Source: Mesorhizobium shangrilense
GTDB lineage: Bacteria; Pseudomonadota; Alphaproteobacteria; Rhizobiales; Rhizobiaceae
NCBI RefSeq assembly: GCF_028826155.1
Contig: NZ_JAQGPN010000001.1
Coordinates: 1 to 64,000 of the forward strand
Direction: 5' to 3'
DNA length: 64,000 bases
The notes below the pieces were generated by a model. It did not search any database, was not told where the DNA came from, and was given only the letters and a program-made list of their open reading frames with translations. Shown here one piece after another: positions 1 to 8,692 of the stretch (position 1 is the stretch's first letter; every line of letters begins with the position of its first letter). The translations under genes and the position numbers were made by a program.

Positions 1-1443
1 CTCATCTTTGAGAGGGTGAAGGCGCAGCTGAAGGCTCAGCTTGGCGCGGAAGTCTATGCGAGCTGGTTTGGCCGCATGAAGCTCGACGAGGCCTCCAAGG
101 GCCTGGTGAGGCTTTCTGTGCCCACGGCGTTCCTGAAGACCTGGATCAATAGCCACTATCTCGACGCCATCTCCAATCTGTGGAAGCGCGAGGATCCCTC
201 GGTCCTGCGGATCGAAGTCATCGTACGCAGCGCCACGCGCCAGCTTAAGGTCGCACCGGAGACCGAGCCGTCCTTCCGCAAGGCGGCTCATCAGGCCCAG
301 ACGGCGATCGCCAGCGGCACGCTGCCGGCCAACCGCAACGAACGTACGGCGCCGGCGCGCCCGGCGGTCAGCGAACCCCAGCAGAAGCAGAGCGTGCTCG
401 GTTCGCCGCTGGACCAGCGCTACACGTTCGAGTCCTTCGTCGAAGGCCCCTCGAACCGCGTGGCGTTCGCAGCGGCCCGCGCCGTGGCGGAATCCGGCTC
501 GAATGCAGTGCGCTTCAATCCGCTGTTCCTCCACGCCTCCGTCGGCCTCGGAAAGACGCACTTGCTGCAGGCCATCGCGGCTGAAGCGCTGCGCAACAAC
601 CCGAAGGGCCGCGTTGTCTACCTGACGGCGGAATATTTCATGTGGCGCTTCGCCACCGCGATCCGCGACAACAATGCGCTGACGCTCAAGGAGCAGCTGC
701 GGGACATCGACCTGCTGATCATCGACGACATGCAGTTCCTGCAGGGCAAGTCGATCCAGCACGAGTTCTGCCACCTGATCAACATGCTGCTCGACAGCGC
801 CAAGCAGGTGGTCGTGGCCGCCGACCGCCCGCCGGCGGAGCTGGAATCGCTCGAGCCCCGCGTGCGCTCGCGCCTGAACGGCGGCGTCGCGCTCGAGATG
901 GCGGCGCCGGACTATTCGATGCGCCTTGCCATGCTGAAGCAGAGGCTGGCGAGCGCCAAGGCCGATGACCAGTCGATGTCGATCGGCGAGGACATCCTCC
1001 ATCACATCGCGCAGACCATAACCGGCAGCGGACGGGAGCTCGAAGGGGCGTTCAACCAGTTGCTCTTCCGGCAGTCCTTCGAGCCGCAGATCACCATCGA
1101 CCGTATCGACGAGATCCTAGGCCACATCTACCGCGCCGGCGAGCCCAAGCGCGTCCGCATTGAAGACATCCAGCGCATCGTGGCGCGCCACTACAACGTC
1201 TCCAAGACCGAGCTTCTGTCGAACAGGCGCACGCGCACCATCGTCAAGCCGCGCCAGATCGCCATGTATCTTTCGAAGGTGATGACGCCACGCTCGCTTC
1301 CGGAAATTGGCCGGCGTTTCGGCGGGAGGGATCACACCACGGTGCTCCACGCGGTCCGCAAGATCGAGGACCTGTCCGGAGGCGACAACACGCTAGCTCA
1401 GGAGCTGGAACTCCTGCGCAGGCTGATCAACGAGCAGGCCTAG
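1..1443 (+). CDS. dnaA: Chromosomal replication initiator DnaA (5' end missing)
   Basis: DnaA is the AAA+ ATPase that binds DnaA boxes at oriC, melts the origin and loads the helicase. The reading frame is open from the first base, with residues LIFERVK before the first in-window GTG at 16, so the gene begins upstream of the window. Visible are domain I near the start ([14 protein letters not shown]), a variable linker, the Walker A motif ASVGLGKTH at about residue 178, Walker [10 protein letters not shown], and the domain IV DNA-binding signature [11 protein letters not shown] near the C-terminus. The gene ends with TAG just before a hairpin, followed by dnaN. Family assignment is secure; only the start is lost. 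Confidence 0.97.
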   Translation, partial: LIFERVKAQLKAQLGAEVYASWFGRMKLDEASKGLVRLSVPTAFLKTWINSHYLDAISNLWKREDPSVLRIEVIVRSATRQLKVAPETEPSFRKAAHQAQTAIASGTLPANRNERTAPARPAVSEPQQKQSVLGSPLDQRYTFESFVEGPSNRVAFAAARAVAESGSNAVRFNPLFLHASVGLGKTHLLQAIAAEALRNNPKGRVVYLTAEYFMWRFATAIRDNNALTLKEQLRDIDLLIIDDMQFLQGKSIQHEFCHLINMLLDSAKQVVVAADRPPAELESLEPRVRSRLNGGVALEMAAPDYSMRLAMLKQRLASAKADDQSMSIGEDILHHIAQTITGSGRELEGAFNQLLFRQSFEPQITIDRIDEILGHIYRAGEPKRVRIEDIQRIVARHYNVSKTELLSNRRTRTIVKPRQIAMYLSKVMTPRSLPEIGRRFGGRDHTTVLHAVRKIEDLSGGDNTLAQELELLRRLINEQA

Positions 1444-1526
1444 CAGCCAGCCGTGCGCATCGACCAGCAAGCTGGCTGGAGCTAGGCCGGGGATAGATGC
1501 GGCGGACCGCCCGCCCCCGGCGGGTG

Positions 1527-1535
1527 TTATCCCCA
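1527..1535 (+). other. Single DnaA-box-like nonamer
   Basis: TTATCCCCA differs at one base from the classical DnaA box TTATCCACA and lies between dnaA and dnaN. A single copy in a GC-rich spacer is weak evidence; no cluster of boxes or AT-rich unwinding element is seen, so this is not offered as an origin. It could be an autoregulatory site or chance. Confidence 0.25.
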
Positions 1536-1539
1536 GGCC

Positions 1540-1580
1540 GCCCGCGGCGCGATGCAAATCAGCGCCGCGGGCTTGCGTTT
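1540..1580 (+). terminator. Terminator-like hairpin after dnaA
   Basis: An 11-bp perfect stem (GCCCGCGGCGC at 1540-1550 with GCGCCGCGGGC at 1562-1572) encloses an 11-nt loop and is followed by the T-rich TTGCGTTT. It sits about 100 bases after the dnaA stop and before dnaN, so it may end or attenuate the dnaA transcript. The T-run is broken, so it may be only a partial terminator. Confidence 0.5.
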
Positions 1581-1681
1581 CCTGAGCATTTCCTGTCAGT
1601 CTCTGCCGGAATTCAACTGCTTTAAGCCGTTTGCGGCTGTCCGATAGGGACAGGCGCTGGCGATCGAACCCGAGCCTTGTC

Positions 1682-2800
1682 ATGCGTGTTGTCCTCGAAC
1701 GCTCCAACCTCCTGAAGTCCCTAAGCCACGTTCATCGTGTCGTGGAGCGGCGCAACACGATCCCGATCCTGTCGAACGTCCTCCTCAACGCCGCGGGCGC
1801 CAGCCTGGACCTGAAGGCGACCGACCTCGACCTCGAGATCACCGAGGCGATCGCCGCAGTGGTGGAACAGGCAGGCGCGACGACCGTCCCTGCGCATCTG
1901 CTCTACGACATCGTGCGCAAGCTCCCCGACGGTGCGGAGGTGATGCTGAAGACCGACGACGACGGTAACTCGATGACTGTCATCTCCGGCCGGTCGAGCT
2001 TCCGTCTGCAGTGCCTGCCGCAGTCCGACTTCCCGGAACTGACCGCCGGCTCGCTCTCCCACACCTTCCGCCTGGAATCGGCCTCGCTCAAGGCGTTGAT
2101 CGACAAGACCCAGTTCGCGATCTCGACGGAGGAGACGCGCTACTACCTCAACGGCATCTACCTGCACACGCTGGAGATCGGCGGCCAGCTGAAGCTGCGG
2201 GCCGTGGCGACCGATGGCCACCGCCTGGCGCGTGCGGAGATCGAGGCGCCTGCAGGCTCCGAGGGAATGCCGGGCGTCATTATCCCCCGCAAGACGGTCA
2301 GCGAGTTGCAGAAGCTGGTCGACGACCCGGACGTCGTGGTGACGGTCGAGCTTTCCGACACCAAGATCCGCCTCACCATCGGCAGCGTGGTGCTGACGTC
2401 CAAGCTCATTGACGGCACTTTCCCGGACTACCAGCGCGTCATTCCGACCGGAAACGACAAGCAGCTGATCCTCGACCGGCAGACCTTTGCCCAGGCCGTG
2501 GACCGCGTGTCCACGATCTCTTCGGAGCGCGGGCGTGCGGTGAAGCTGACCATCGGCAACGGTCAGGTGACGCTTGCCGTGAACAATCCGGATTCCGGCA
2601 GCGCCACCGAAGAGCTGGCCGCCGACTACTCGTCAGATCCGCTCGAAATCGGCTTCAACGCGCGCTACCTGCTCGACGTGGCCGCCCAGCTTTCCGGCAG
2701 CGAGGCCAAGTTCATGTTGGCCGACGCCGGATCGCCGACGCTGATCCACGACACCGCGGACGAGCGCGCGCTCTATGTGCTGATGCCGATGCGGGTGTAG
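1682..2800 (+). CDS. dnaN: DNA polymerase III beta subunit (sliding clamp)
   Basis: The beta clamp is a ring-shaped dimer that tethers DNA polymerase III to DNA and recruits other replication and repair proteins. The 372-residue product starts MRVVLERSNLLKSLSHVHRV and has the three-repeat clamp fold, with family signatures NTIPILSNVLL near residue 20, ATDGHRLA near residue 175 and the C-terminal ending LYVLMPMRV. I chose ATG 1682 because it matches the conserved N-terminus; the frame is open further upstream but that stretch is GC-rich leader. The dnaA-dnaN-recF order is the ancestral bacterial arrangement. Confidence 0.97.
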   Translation: MRVVLERSNLLKSLSHVHRVVERRNTIPILSNVLLNAAGASLDLKATDLDLEITEAIAAVVEQAGATTVPAHLLYDIVRKLPDGAEVMLKTDDDGNSMTVISGRSSFRLQCLPQSDFPELTAGSLSHTFRLESASLKALIDKTQFAISTEETRYYLNGIYLHTLEIGGQLKLRAVATDGHRLARAEIEAPAGSEGMPGVIIPRKTVSELQKLVDDPDVVVTVELSDTKIRLTIGSVVLTSKLIDGTFPDYQRVIPTGNDKQLILDRQTFAQAVDRVSTISSERGRAVKLTIGNGQVTLAVNNPDSGSATEELAADYSSDPLEIGFNARYLLDVAAQLSGSEAKFMLADAGSPTLIHDTADERALYVLMPMRV

Positions 2801-2817
2801 CGCGCCGTATCCGGCGC

Positions 2818-3987
2818 ATGCCCAGCAGCACATCGGCCAGCCTCATGGACCCGCAACCTTATCTGAGCCGGCTGCAGCTCACCGACTTCCGCAACTACGC
2901 CCATCTGGCCGTCACGCTGCGTCCGGGGCCGGTCGTGCTGACCGGCGAGAACGGCGCCGGCAAGACCAATCTTCTCGAGGCAGTCTCCTTCCTGACGCCC
3001 GGCCGCGGCCTGCGCCGCGCCACCCTCGAGGAGATCGCCCGTGAGGGCGGCGGACCGGGATTTGCCGTCCACGCACGTCTGGAAGGGCCGTTCGGCGACT
3101 GCGAGATCGGCACCGGAACGGCTGGAAACGCCGCCGGCGAAGGCGGACGCAAGGTGCGCATCAACGGTGCGACGGCCCGATCGGCGGACGAATTGCTGGA
3201 ATGGCTGCGGGTGGTGTGGCTGACGCCGGCCATGGACGCGCTCTTCGTCGGGCCGGCAGGCGACCGCCGCCGCTTCCTCGACCGGCTGGTGCTGGCGGTC
3301 GATCCGCTCCACGGGCAGCGCGCACTCGACTACGAGAAAGCCATGCGCGGGCGCAACCGCCTGCTCGCCGAAGAGCAGCGGGACGGCGCATGGCTCGACG
3401 CGATCGAGCTGCAGATGGCGGAGACCGGTGTCGCCATAGCCGCCGCGCGCGCCGAGATGGTGCGCCTGCTTGCCGCGATGATCGCCAAGCTGCCCGACGA
3501 CGGACCCTTCCCGCATGCCGACATCGAACTGGCCGGCACGCTGGAAGCGGAAATCGGCTCTCTGCCGGCGGTTGAGCTGGAAGAGCGGTTCCGCGAGGCG
3601 CTGGGGCGCGGGCGGGAACGCGACCGCGCAGCCGGACGAACGCTGGAAGGCCCGCACCGCTCGGACATACTGGTGCGCCATCGGCCGAAGGACATGCCGG
3701 CCGCGCTCTGCTCGACAGGCGAGCAGAAGGCCCTCCTCGTCGGCCTCGTGATCTCGCACGCGCGCTTCTGCGGCGAGATGTCGGGCGCGGCGCCCGTCCT
3801 GCTGCTCGACGAGATCGCCGCGCATTTCGACGCCGGCCGGCGGGCAGCGCTCTTCGGCATACTCGAGGAAATCGGCGGCCAAACCTTCATGACCGGCACC
3901 GAACCGGCCCTCTTCTCCAGCCTGAAGGGCCGTGCGCAGTTCCTCACCGTCGAGCACGGCACGATCCGGCCCACCGAGGGGCACTGA
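2818..3987 (+). CDS. recF: DNA replication/repair protein RecF
   Basis: RecF is an SMC-like ATPase of the RecFOR pathway that helps load RecA at single-strand gaps. The protein (about 389 residues) has the Walker A motif GENGAGKTNLLEA near residue 44, the ABC-type signature CSTGEQKALLVGL near residue 300, and Walker B VLLLDEIAAHFD. It begins 17 bases after dnaN, so the two are probably co-transcribed. A second in-frame ATG at 2845 (MDPQPYLSRL) is an equally plausible start; neither has a strong ribosome-binding site. Core residues are intact. Confidence 0.95.
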   Translation: MPSSTSASLMDPQPYLSRLQLTDFRNYAHLAVTLRPGPVVLTGENGAGKTNLLEAVSFLTPGRGLRRATLEEIAREGGGPGFAVHARLEGPFGDCEIGTGTAGNAAGEGGRKVRINGATARSADELLEWLRVVWLTPAMDALFVGPAGDRRRFLDRLVLAVDPLHGQRALDYEKAMRGRNRLLAEEQRDGAWLDAIELQMAETGVAIAAARAEMVRLLAAMIAKLPDDGPFPHADIELAGTLEAEIGSLPAVELEERFREALGRGRERDRAAGRTLEGPHRSDILVRHRPKDMPAALCSTGEQKALLVGLVISHARFCGEMSGAAPVLLLDEIAAHFDAGRRAALFGILEEIGGQTFMTGTEPALFSSLKGRAQFLTVEHGTIRPTEGH

Positions 3988-4018
3988 CACGACGGCCTAT
4001 GGACGCTATGGTCGGCTC

Positions 4019-4789
4019 ATGGACAGGCACGACACACCGCCGCTTTCCGATGAAGAACTCGAGCGCTACGCGCGGCACATCGTGCTGCCCGAGGTCGGCG
4101 GCCCCGGCCAGCAGGCTCTCAAGCGCGCCCGTGTGCTGATCATCGGCGCCGGCGGTCTCGGCGCACCCATCCTCGAATATCTGGCGGCAGCGGGCGTGGG
4201 CGCGCTTGGCATCGTCGATGACGACACGGTTTCCCTCTCCAACCTGCAAAGACAGGTGATCCACGGGACGGAGGCTTTGGGCCTGGCGAAGGGGGAGAGC
4301 GCGAGGCGCACCATCGCGCGCATCAACCCGCATGTTGCGGTGGAACTGCACCACCTGCGCCTCACCGCCGACAATGCACGTCCGCTCGTCGCCCGCTACG
4401 ACATCGTGGCGGACGGTTCGGACAATTTCGACACGCGCTATGCGGTGGCTGACGCCTGCGCGGCGGAGGGGGTCGCCCTTGTGCACGGCGCGGTGGGACG
4501 TTTCGACGGCTCCCTGACGGTGCTGAAGCCTTTCGAACAGGACGCTCGCGGCAAACCCAATCCGACCTACCGCGACCTCTTCCCCGAACCGCCCCCGGTC
4601 GGGCTGGTGCCTTCCTGCGCGGAGGCGGGCGTGCTGGGCGCACTGACCGGGGTCATCGGGACACTGCAGGCAATGGAGGTGATAAAACTCATCACCGGCA
4701 TCGGCGAGCCGCTGGTCGGCCGCCTGATGCTCTACGACGCGCTTGCGGCACGCTTCGACACGGTGAAATACGGCCGCGCTCCCGAATGA
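4019..4789 (+). CDS. moeB: MoeB/ThiF-family adenylyltransferase
   Basis: Members of this E1-like family adenylate the C-terminal glycine of small sulfur carriers such as MoaD or ThiS, for molybdopterin or thiamine synthesis. The product (256 residues from ATG 4019) has the ATP-binding motif IIGAGGLGAPILEYLAAAG near residue 40, DDDTVSLSNLQRQ near residue 70, and VADGSDNFDTRYAVAD. The C-terminal part keeps GLVPSCAEAGVLG, but the two CxxC zinc-ligand pairs of E. coli MoeB are absent: only two cysteines occur in the whole chain. It overlaps the next gene by 4 bases (ATGA). The choice between MoeB, ThiF and HesA-type function is not settled by the sequence; no moaD or thiS lies nearby. Confidence 0.85.
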   Translation: MDRHDTPPLSDEELERYARHIVLPEVGGPGQQALKRARVLIIGAGGLGAPILEYLAAAGVGALGIVDDDTVSLSNLQRQVIHGTEALGLAKGESARRTIARINPHVAVELHHLRLTADNARPLVARYDIVADGSDNFDTRYAVADACAAEGVALVHGAVGRFDGSLTVLKPFEQDARGKPNPTYRDLFPEPPPVGLVPSCAEAGVLGALTGVIGTLQAMEVIKLITGIGEPLVGRLMLYDALAARFDTVKYGRAPE

Positions 4790-5274
4790 ACCTCCCCGGC
4801 CCCGTGACGGTTCGGCGCCTGCCGACCGACTTCAGCGACTGGGCCGGCCTGCTGGCGCTTATCCTGCGCGCATTCGACTACATGAATGGCCGCATCGATC
4901 CGCCCTCCTCCGCACTCGCGCTCACCCCGGAAACGCTGCGCGACAAGGCCCAGGCCGAAACTGCCTTCCTCGCCCATATCGGCGATCGCATGGTCGGCTG
5001 CGCCTTCCTGGCGGAGAAGGCCGATCACTTCTATCTCGGCAAGCTGGCTGTCGATCCGGACAGGCAGCGCCGCGGCATCGGCAGGGCATTGATGCAGGCC
5101 GCCGAGGCGCACGTGCGGGCCGCCGGCAAGCCCGAGATCGAACTGCAGACGCGCATCGAGCTGACCGGGAACCACCGCGCCTTCGAGCGGCTCGGCTACC
5201 TGGAAACCGCGCGGACCGCGCATCTCGGCTACGACCGGCCGACCACCATCACCATGCGCAAGGCATTGCGGTGA
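4786..5274 (+). CDS. GNAT-family N-acetyltransferase
   Basis: A 162-residue protein with the GNAT acetyl-CoA fold. The acetyl-CoA-binding loop is visible as LAVDPDRQRRGIGRALM near residue 90 (the R/Q-x-x-G-x-G/A signature), preceded by strand VGCAFLAEKADHFYLGKL and followed by the C-terminal ERLGYLETART strand. The start codon overlaps the end of the upstream adenylyltransferase gene by 4 bases, and its stop overlaps the GTG of the downstream aconitase-X gene, so the three are almost certainly translated from one mRNA. The acceptor substrate is unknown. Confidence 0.85.
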   Translation: MNLPGPVTVRRLPTDFSDWAGLLALILRAFDYMNGRIDPPSSALALTPETLRDKAQAETAFLAHIGDRMVGCAFLAEKADHFYLGKLAVDPDRQRRGIGRALMQAAEAHVRAAGKPEIELQTRIELTGNHRAFERLGYLETARTAHLGYDRPTTITMRKALR

Positions 5275-6524
5275 GCCTGGCGCTGACGGCGCAGGAGCGG
5301 GCGACCGCGGCCGGCGGCGACGGGGCGGCGATGGCGATGCGCATCGTCGCCGAAAGCGCGAGACTGCTCGGCGCGCCGCGCCTCCTCAAAATCGCCTCGG
5401 CCCACATCGACGGAGCGCTCTATCACGGCGATTCCGGCACGCTGTTCGCCGAGCGGCTGGTCGAAGGCCGCGCAAGGGTCGCGGTGCGCGCCACCCTCAA
5501 CGTCGGCGCCCTGGATCTCATAGGTTGCTCGCGCGTGCGCCTGGAAGAGCCGCAGCGGAGCATGGCGCGACGGATGATGGAGGCCTACGGCAAGCTTGGA
5601 TGCGAGCAAAGCTGGACCTGCGCGCCCTACCAGGCAGGACACCGGCCAACCGCCGGGACGGACGTCGCCTGGGGCGAGTCCAACGCGGTCGTGTTCTGCA
5701 ACTCGGTCCTCGGCGCGCGCACCAACCGCTACGGGGACTTCCTAGACATCGCCTGCGCAATCGTCGGCCGGGCGCCCGACTACGGATTGCATCGGCCCGA
5801 GCACCGTCGCGCGACGGTCGTTTTCGATGTCGGCGACCTTCCGGCCGCCTTCCTGGCGTCCGAAACCGCATGGCCCGTGCTCGGCAGCCTGTACGGCCGT
5901 TCCGTCGGAAACGCGATTGGCGTGGTGAAGGGCGTTTCTGCTCACCCCGGCGAGGATGCGTTGAAGGCATTCGGCGCGGCCGCCGCCTCCTCCGGCGCAG
6001 TCGGGCTCTTCCACATCGCCGGCGTCACGCCCGAAGCCCCAAATCTCGAAACCGCCCTCGGTGGCGAGCCTGCCGAAGCAACCATCCGCGTCACGTCCAA
6101 AATGGCGGCGGACGCGCTCGGAAGACTGTCGACGGCCGAGCGCCCCGACCATATCGACGCGGTGGCGATCGGCAGTCCGCACCTTTCCCTGCATGAGTTC
6201 GACGCGCTCGAGCGACGCCTGGCCGGCCGCCGGCTCGCGGTGCCGCTCTATGCTTGCAGCGGACGCCATGTCGTCGAAGAGCTTGACCGGACCGGCCGCC
6301 GCAAGGGGCTGGAGGCGCTGGGCGTCGTGCTCGTGGCCGACACCTGCGTGGTCGTCACCCCAATCATGGCGGACATTGCCGACGGGGTACTGATGACCAA
6401 TTCGGGCAAGTTCGCCCACTATGCGCCGGGCAACACGGGATATGCCGTGGTCTACGGGTCCCTCGCAGACTGCGTCGAGAGCGCGGTCGTGGGGCGACCG
6501 ATGATCGGGGAGAGCCTGTTATGA
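5271..6524 (+). CDS. Aconitase X catalytic (large) subunit
   Basis: This is a DUF521/aconitase-X large subunit (417 residues). Characterised bacterial relatives are cis-3-hydroxy-L-proline dehydratases using an iron-sulfur cluster; archaeal relatives are phosphomevalonate dehydratases. Diagnostic motifs are present: CEQSWTCAPY at 111-120, WGESNAVVFCNSVLGARTNR at 134-153, GSPH at 301-304, DTC with Cys359, and TNSGKFAHYAPG near 376. The three cysteines at 111/117, 143 and 359 are candidates for the cluster or active site. It starts with GTG overlapping the stop of the acetyltransferase gene and overlaps the small subunit by 4 bases. No other hydroxyproline-catabolism gene is seen nearby, so the substrate is inferred from the family only. 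Confidence 0.88.
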   Translation: MSLALTAQERATAAGGDGAAMAMRIVAESARLLGAPRLLKIASAHIDGALYHGDSGTLFAERLVEGRARVAVRATLNVGALDLIGCSRVRLEEPQRSMARRMMEAYGKLGCEQSWTCAPYQAGHRPTAGTDVAWGESNAVVFCNSVLGARTNRYGDFLDIACAIVGRAPDYGLHRPEHRRATVVFDVGDLPAAFLASETAWPVLGSLYGRSVGNAIGVVKGVSAHPGEDALKAFGAAAASSGAVGLFHIAGVTPEAPNLETALGGEPAEATIRVTSKMAADALGRLSTAERPDHIDAVAIGSPHLSLHEFDALERRLAGRRLAVPLYACSGRHVVEELDRTGRRKGLEALGVVLVADTCVVVTPIMADIADGVLMTNSGKFAHYAPGNTGYAVVYGSLADCVESAVVGRPMIGESLL

Positions 6525-6961
6525 CCGGCGTCCTGCCAACCGGGCTACACCTGTCCGGCGACGTGCTCGTCGAAGGGCTCGGCGGCAGCGGGCCGGCGCT
6601 GGTGCTCTCCGCTCCCATCAGCTTCTGGGGCGGGGTCGACGCGAAGACCGGACGCATGGTCGACGTGCGCCACCCCGAATGCGGCCGATCGATCGCAGGA
6701 CAGGTTCTATTCGTGCCTGGAACGATCGGCTCGTCCTCTGCGTCTGCCGTGCTGATGGAACTGGTCCACAACCGCAAGGCGCCCGCCGCGCTCGTCCTGC
6801 ACGAACCCGATGCGATCCTGCTTCTGGGCCTGATCGTGGCGCGGGAGATGGGTTGGCGGACGCCGGTGGCGGTGAAGCTCGACCGCGCCGACTTCGGAAA
6901 GGTCGAGGGACGGCAGGTTGCCGTCAGCGTCAGCGGCGCGATCGATATCGTGGACCGCTAG
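6521..6961 (+). CDS. Aconitase X swivel (small) subunit, DUF126
   Basis: A 146-residue DUF126 protein, the swivelling domain partner of the aconitase-X large subunit encoded just upstream. The family pattern is clear: LSAPISFWGGVDAKTGRMVD near residue 28, then HPECGRSIAGQVLFVPGTIG and SSSASAVLMEL around residues 48-76. The usual GRGS loop is here GTIGSSS. Start and stop of the two subunits overlap by 4 bases (ATGA), indicating translational coupling and a one-to-one complex. The stop codon lies in the tetranucleotide CTAG, which also supplies the stop codon of the convergent dehydrogenase gene. Confidence 0.88.
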   Translation: MTGVLPTGLHLSGDVLVEGLGGSGPALVLSAPISFWGGVDAKTGRMVDVRHPECGRSIAGQVLFVPGTIGSSSASAVLMELVHNRKAPAALVLHEPDAILLLGLIVAREMGWRTPVAVKLDRADFGKVEGRQVAVSVSGAIDIVDR

Positions 6962-7959
6962 ACCCTGTTCGGCAGCACCCGGTCCGGCGGGCGGTGGCCG
7001 TCGACGAAGGTGCGGATGTTGATGATCACCTTCTCCCCCATATCGATGCGGCCTTCCATCGTCGCGGAACCCATATGCGGCAGCAGCGCCACCTTGCCCT
7101 TGTGGGCGAGCCTCAGCAGCTTCGGATTGACCGCCGGCTCGTGCTCGAACACGTCGAGCGCCGCACCCGCCAGCTTGTTTTCCTGGAGAAGATGGATCAG
7201 CGCCTCCTCGTCGATGATGTCGCCGCGCGCCGTGTTGACGATGTAGGCCGAGGGCTGCATCAGCGCCAGGCGTCGGCCGGACAGCAGGTGGAACGTGGCC
7301 GGCGTCGACGGGCAGTTGACGGAGATGATGTCCATCCGGGCGAGCATCTGGTCGAGGCTCTCCCAATAGGTCGCCTCCAATTCGTCCTCAACCGCGGGGT
7401 TCACCCTGTGGCGGTTGTGGTAGTGGATCGACAGGCCGAAGGCCTTGGCGCGGCGCGCGACCGCAGTGCCGATGCGGCCCATGCCGACGATGCCCAGCCG
7501 CTTGCCCCAGATCCTGCGTCCCAGCATCCAGGTCGGCGACCAGCCGGCCCACTTCTGGTTGCCGCCGAAGATGCCGGCGCCCTCGATCAGCCGACGCGGG
7601 ACGGCCAGCATCAGGGCCATGGTCATGTCCGCCGTGTCCTCGGTCAGGACATTGGGCGTATTGGTGACCGTTATGGAGCGCTTGGCCGCCGCGCTGACGT
7701 CGATGTTGTCGACGCCGTTGCCGAATGTCGCGATGAGGCGCAGCCGCTCGCCGGCCTGCTCGATCAGCGCAGCGTCGATCCTGTCGGTCACGGTCGGCAC
7801 GAGCACGTCGGCCTCCTTGACCGCCGCGACAAGCTCGGGCTGGGTCATCGGGCGGTCGTCGACATTCAGGCGGGCATCGAAAAGCTCGCGCATGCGGGTT
7901 TCGACCTGGTCCGGCAGTTTCCGCGTGATGACGACCAGTGGCTTCTTTCTGCCGGCCAT
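6958..7959 (-). CDS. D-2-hydroxyacid dehydrogenase (glyoxylate/hydroxypyruvate reductase type)
   Basis: A 333-residue NAD(P)-dependent D-isomer-specific 2-hydroxyacid dehydrogenase, probably a cytosolic reductase for glyoxylate, hydroxypyruvate or a related 2-oxoacid. The nucleotide-binding motif GIVGMGRIGTAVARRAKAFG lies in the middle, with the conserved substrate/catalytic blocks FGNGVDNIDV, IVNTARGDIIDEEAL (Arg) and LDVFEHEPAVNP (Glu) and the catalytic His in LLPHMGSAT. I chose ATG 7959 (MAGRKKPLVVITRKLP), which fits the family; the frame stays open upstream without homology. Its stop overlaps that of the convergent aconitase-X small subunit. Confidence 0.9.
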   Translation of the reverse strand: MAGRKKPLVVITRKLPDQVETRMRELFDARLNVDDRPMTQPELVAAVKEADVLVPTVTDRIDAALIEQAGERLRLIATFGNGVDNIDVSAAAKRSITVTNTPNVLTEDTADMTMALMLAVPRRLIEGAGIFGGNQKWAGWSPTWMLGRRIWGKRLGIVGMGRIGTAVARRAKAFGLSIHYHNRHRVNPAVEDELEATYWESLDQMLARMDIISVNCPSTPATFHLLSGRRLALMQPSAYIVNTARGDIIDEEALIHLLQENKLAGAALDVFEHEPAVNPKLLRLAHKGKVALLPHMGSATMEGRIDMGEKVIINIRTFVDGHRPPDRVLPNRV

Positions 7960-8116
7960 TGTTCCCTCGAATCCGGGTCCTGTTGAGACCTCTTTAACCA
8001 AGTCCGGCGAGACTGGAAACCGGCCCCGACCCCGCTCATCTCTAACAAGCGGTCGGGCCGATGACAAAGAAAAAGGCCGTGGCCGCGGCACTCCACACGT
8101 TCTGAGGATAACGACA

Positions 8117-8680
8117 TTGTCCCGTTTTGCGCCGCTCCGCTCGATCGTATCGGCAGGCTGCGTGGCAGCCTTGCTGTCCGTCGCCAATGGAGCGCTCGCG
8201 CCGGAGGCGTTCGCCGCCGCCGACCAGAACGTCGCGCGCGGCCCGAGCGGCCTGCCGCTGCCGCGTTTCGTCAGCCTGAAGTCCGGCCGCGTCAACTCGC
8301 GCGTCGGCCCGGGCGTCACCTATGCGGTCGACTGGCTCTACATGAAGGCCGGACTGCCGATGGAGATCATCCAGGAGTACGACAACTGGCGGAAGGTGCG
8401 CGATTCGGACGGCGCCGAGGGGTGGATCAACCAGTCGCTGCTGTCGGGCAAGCGCACGGCGATCGCCGCGCCATGGCAACGCGGCAAGGACGCCCGCATC
8501 GCGCTGCGGTCGGAGCCCAGCGAGACGGCATCGACTGTGGCCATCCTCGAGCCCGGCGTGATCGGCGCCATCAAGACGTGCAACGGCAACTGGTGTGAGA
8601 TGACCTTCAGCGGCCATACCGGCTGGGTCACCCAGACGCAGGTCTGGGGCGCCTATCCCGGCGAAACCATCAAGGATTGA
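8117..8680 (+). CDS. Secreted bacterial SH3-domain protein
   Basis: A 187-residue protein with an N-terminal signal peptide (hydrophobic VSAGCVAALLSVANGAL, likely cut after EAFA) and two tandem SH3-like repeats: one with GRVNSRVGPGVTYAVDWLY and EGWINQSLLSGKR, a second with ARIALRSEPSETASTVAIL and GWVTQTQVWG. Such SH3b modules in periplasmic proteins usually bind peptidoglycan or other envelope components. No ATG fits; the TTG at 8117 is preceded by GAGGA at a good distance and begins the signal peptide, so I use it. The function is otherwise unknown. Confidence 0.85.
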   Translation: MSRFAPLRSIVSAGCVAALLSVANGALAPEAFAAADQNVARGPSGLPLPRFVSLKSGRVNSRVGPGVTYAVDWLYMKAGLPMEIIQEYDNWRKVRDSDGAEGWINQSLLSGKRTAIAAPWQRGKDARIALRSEPSETASTVAILEPGVIGAIKTCNGNWCEMTFSGHTGWVTQTQVWGAYPGETIKD

Positions 8681-8692
8681 ACGCGGACGCGG

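Noticed and set aside
1444..1681. Chromosomal origin between dnaA and dnaN
   Set aside because: Only one DnaA-box-like nonamer and no AT-rich unwinding region are present; the spacer is dominated by a GC-rich hairpin.
2773..3990. Large minus-strand frame opposite recF
   Set aside because: It mirrors the recF gene exactly and lacks any domain; recF motifs on the plus strand are complete.
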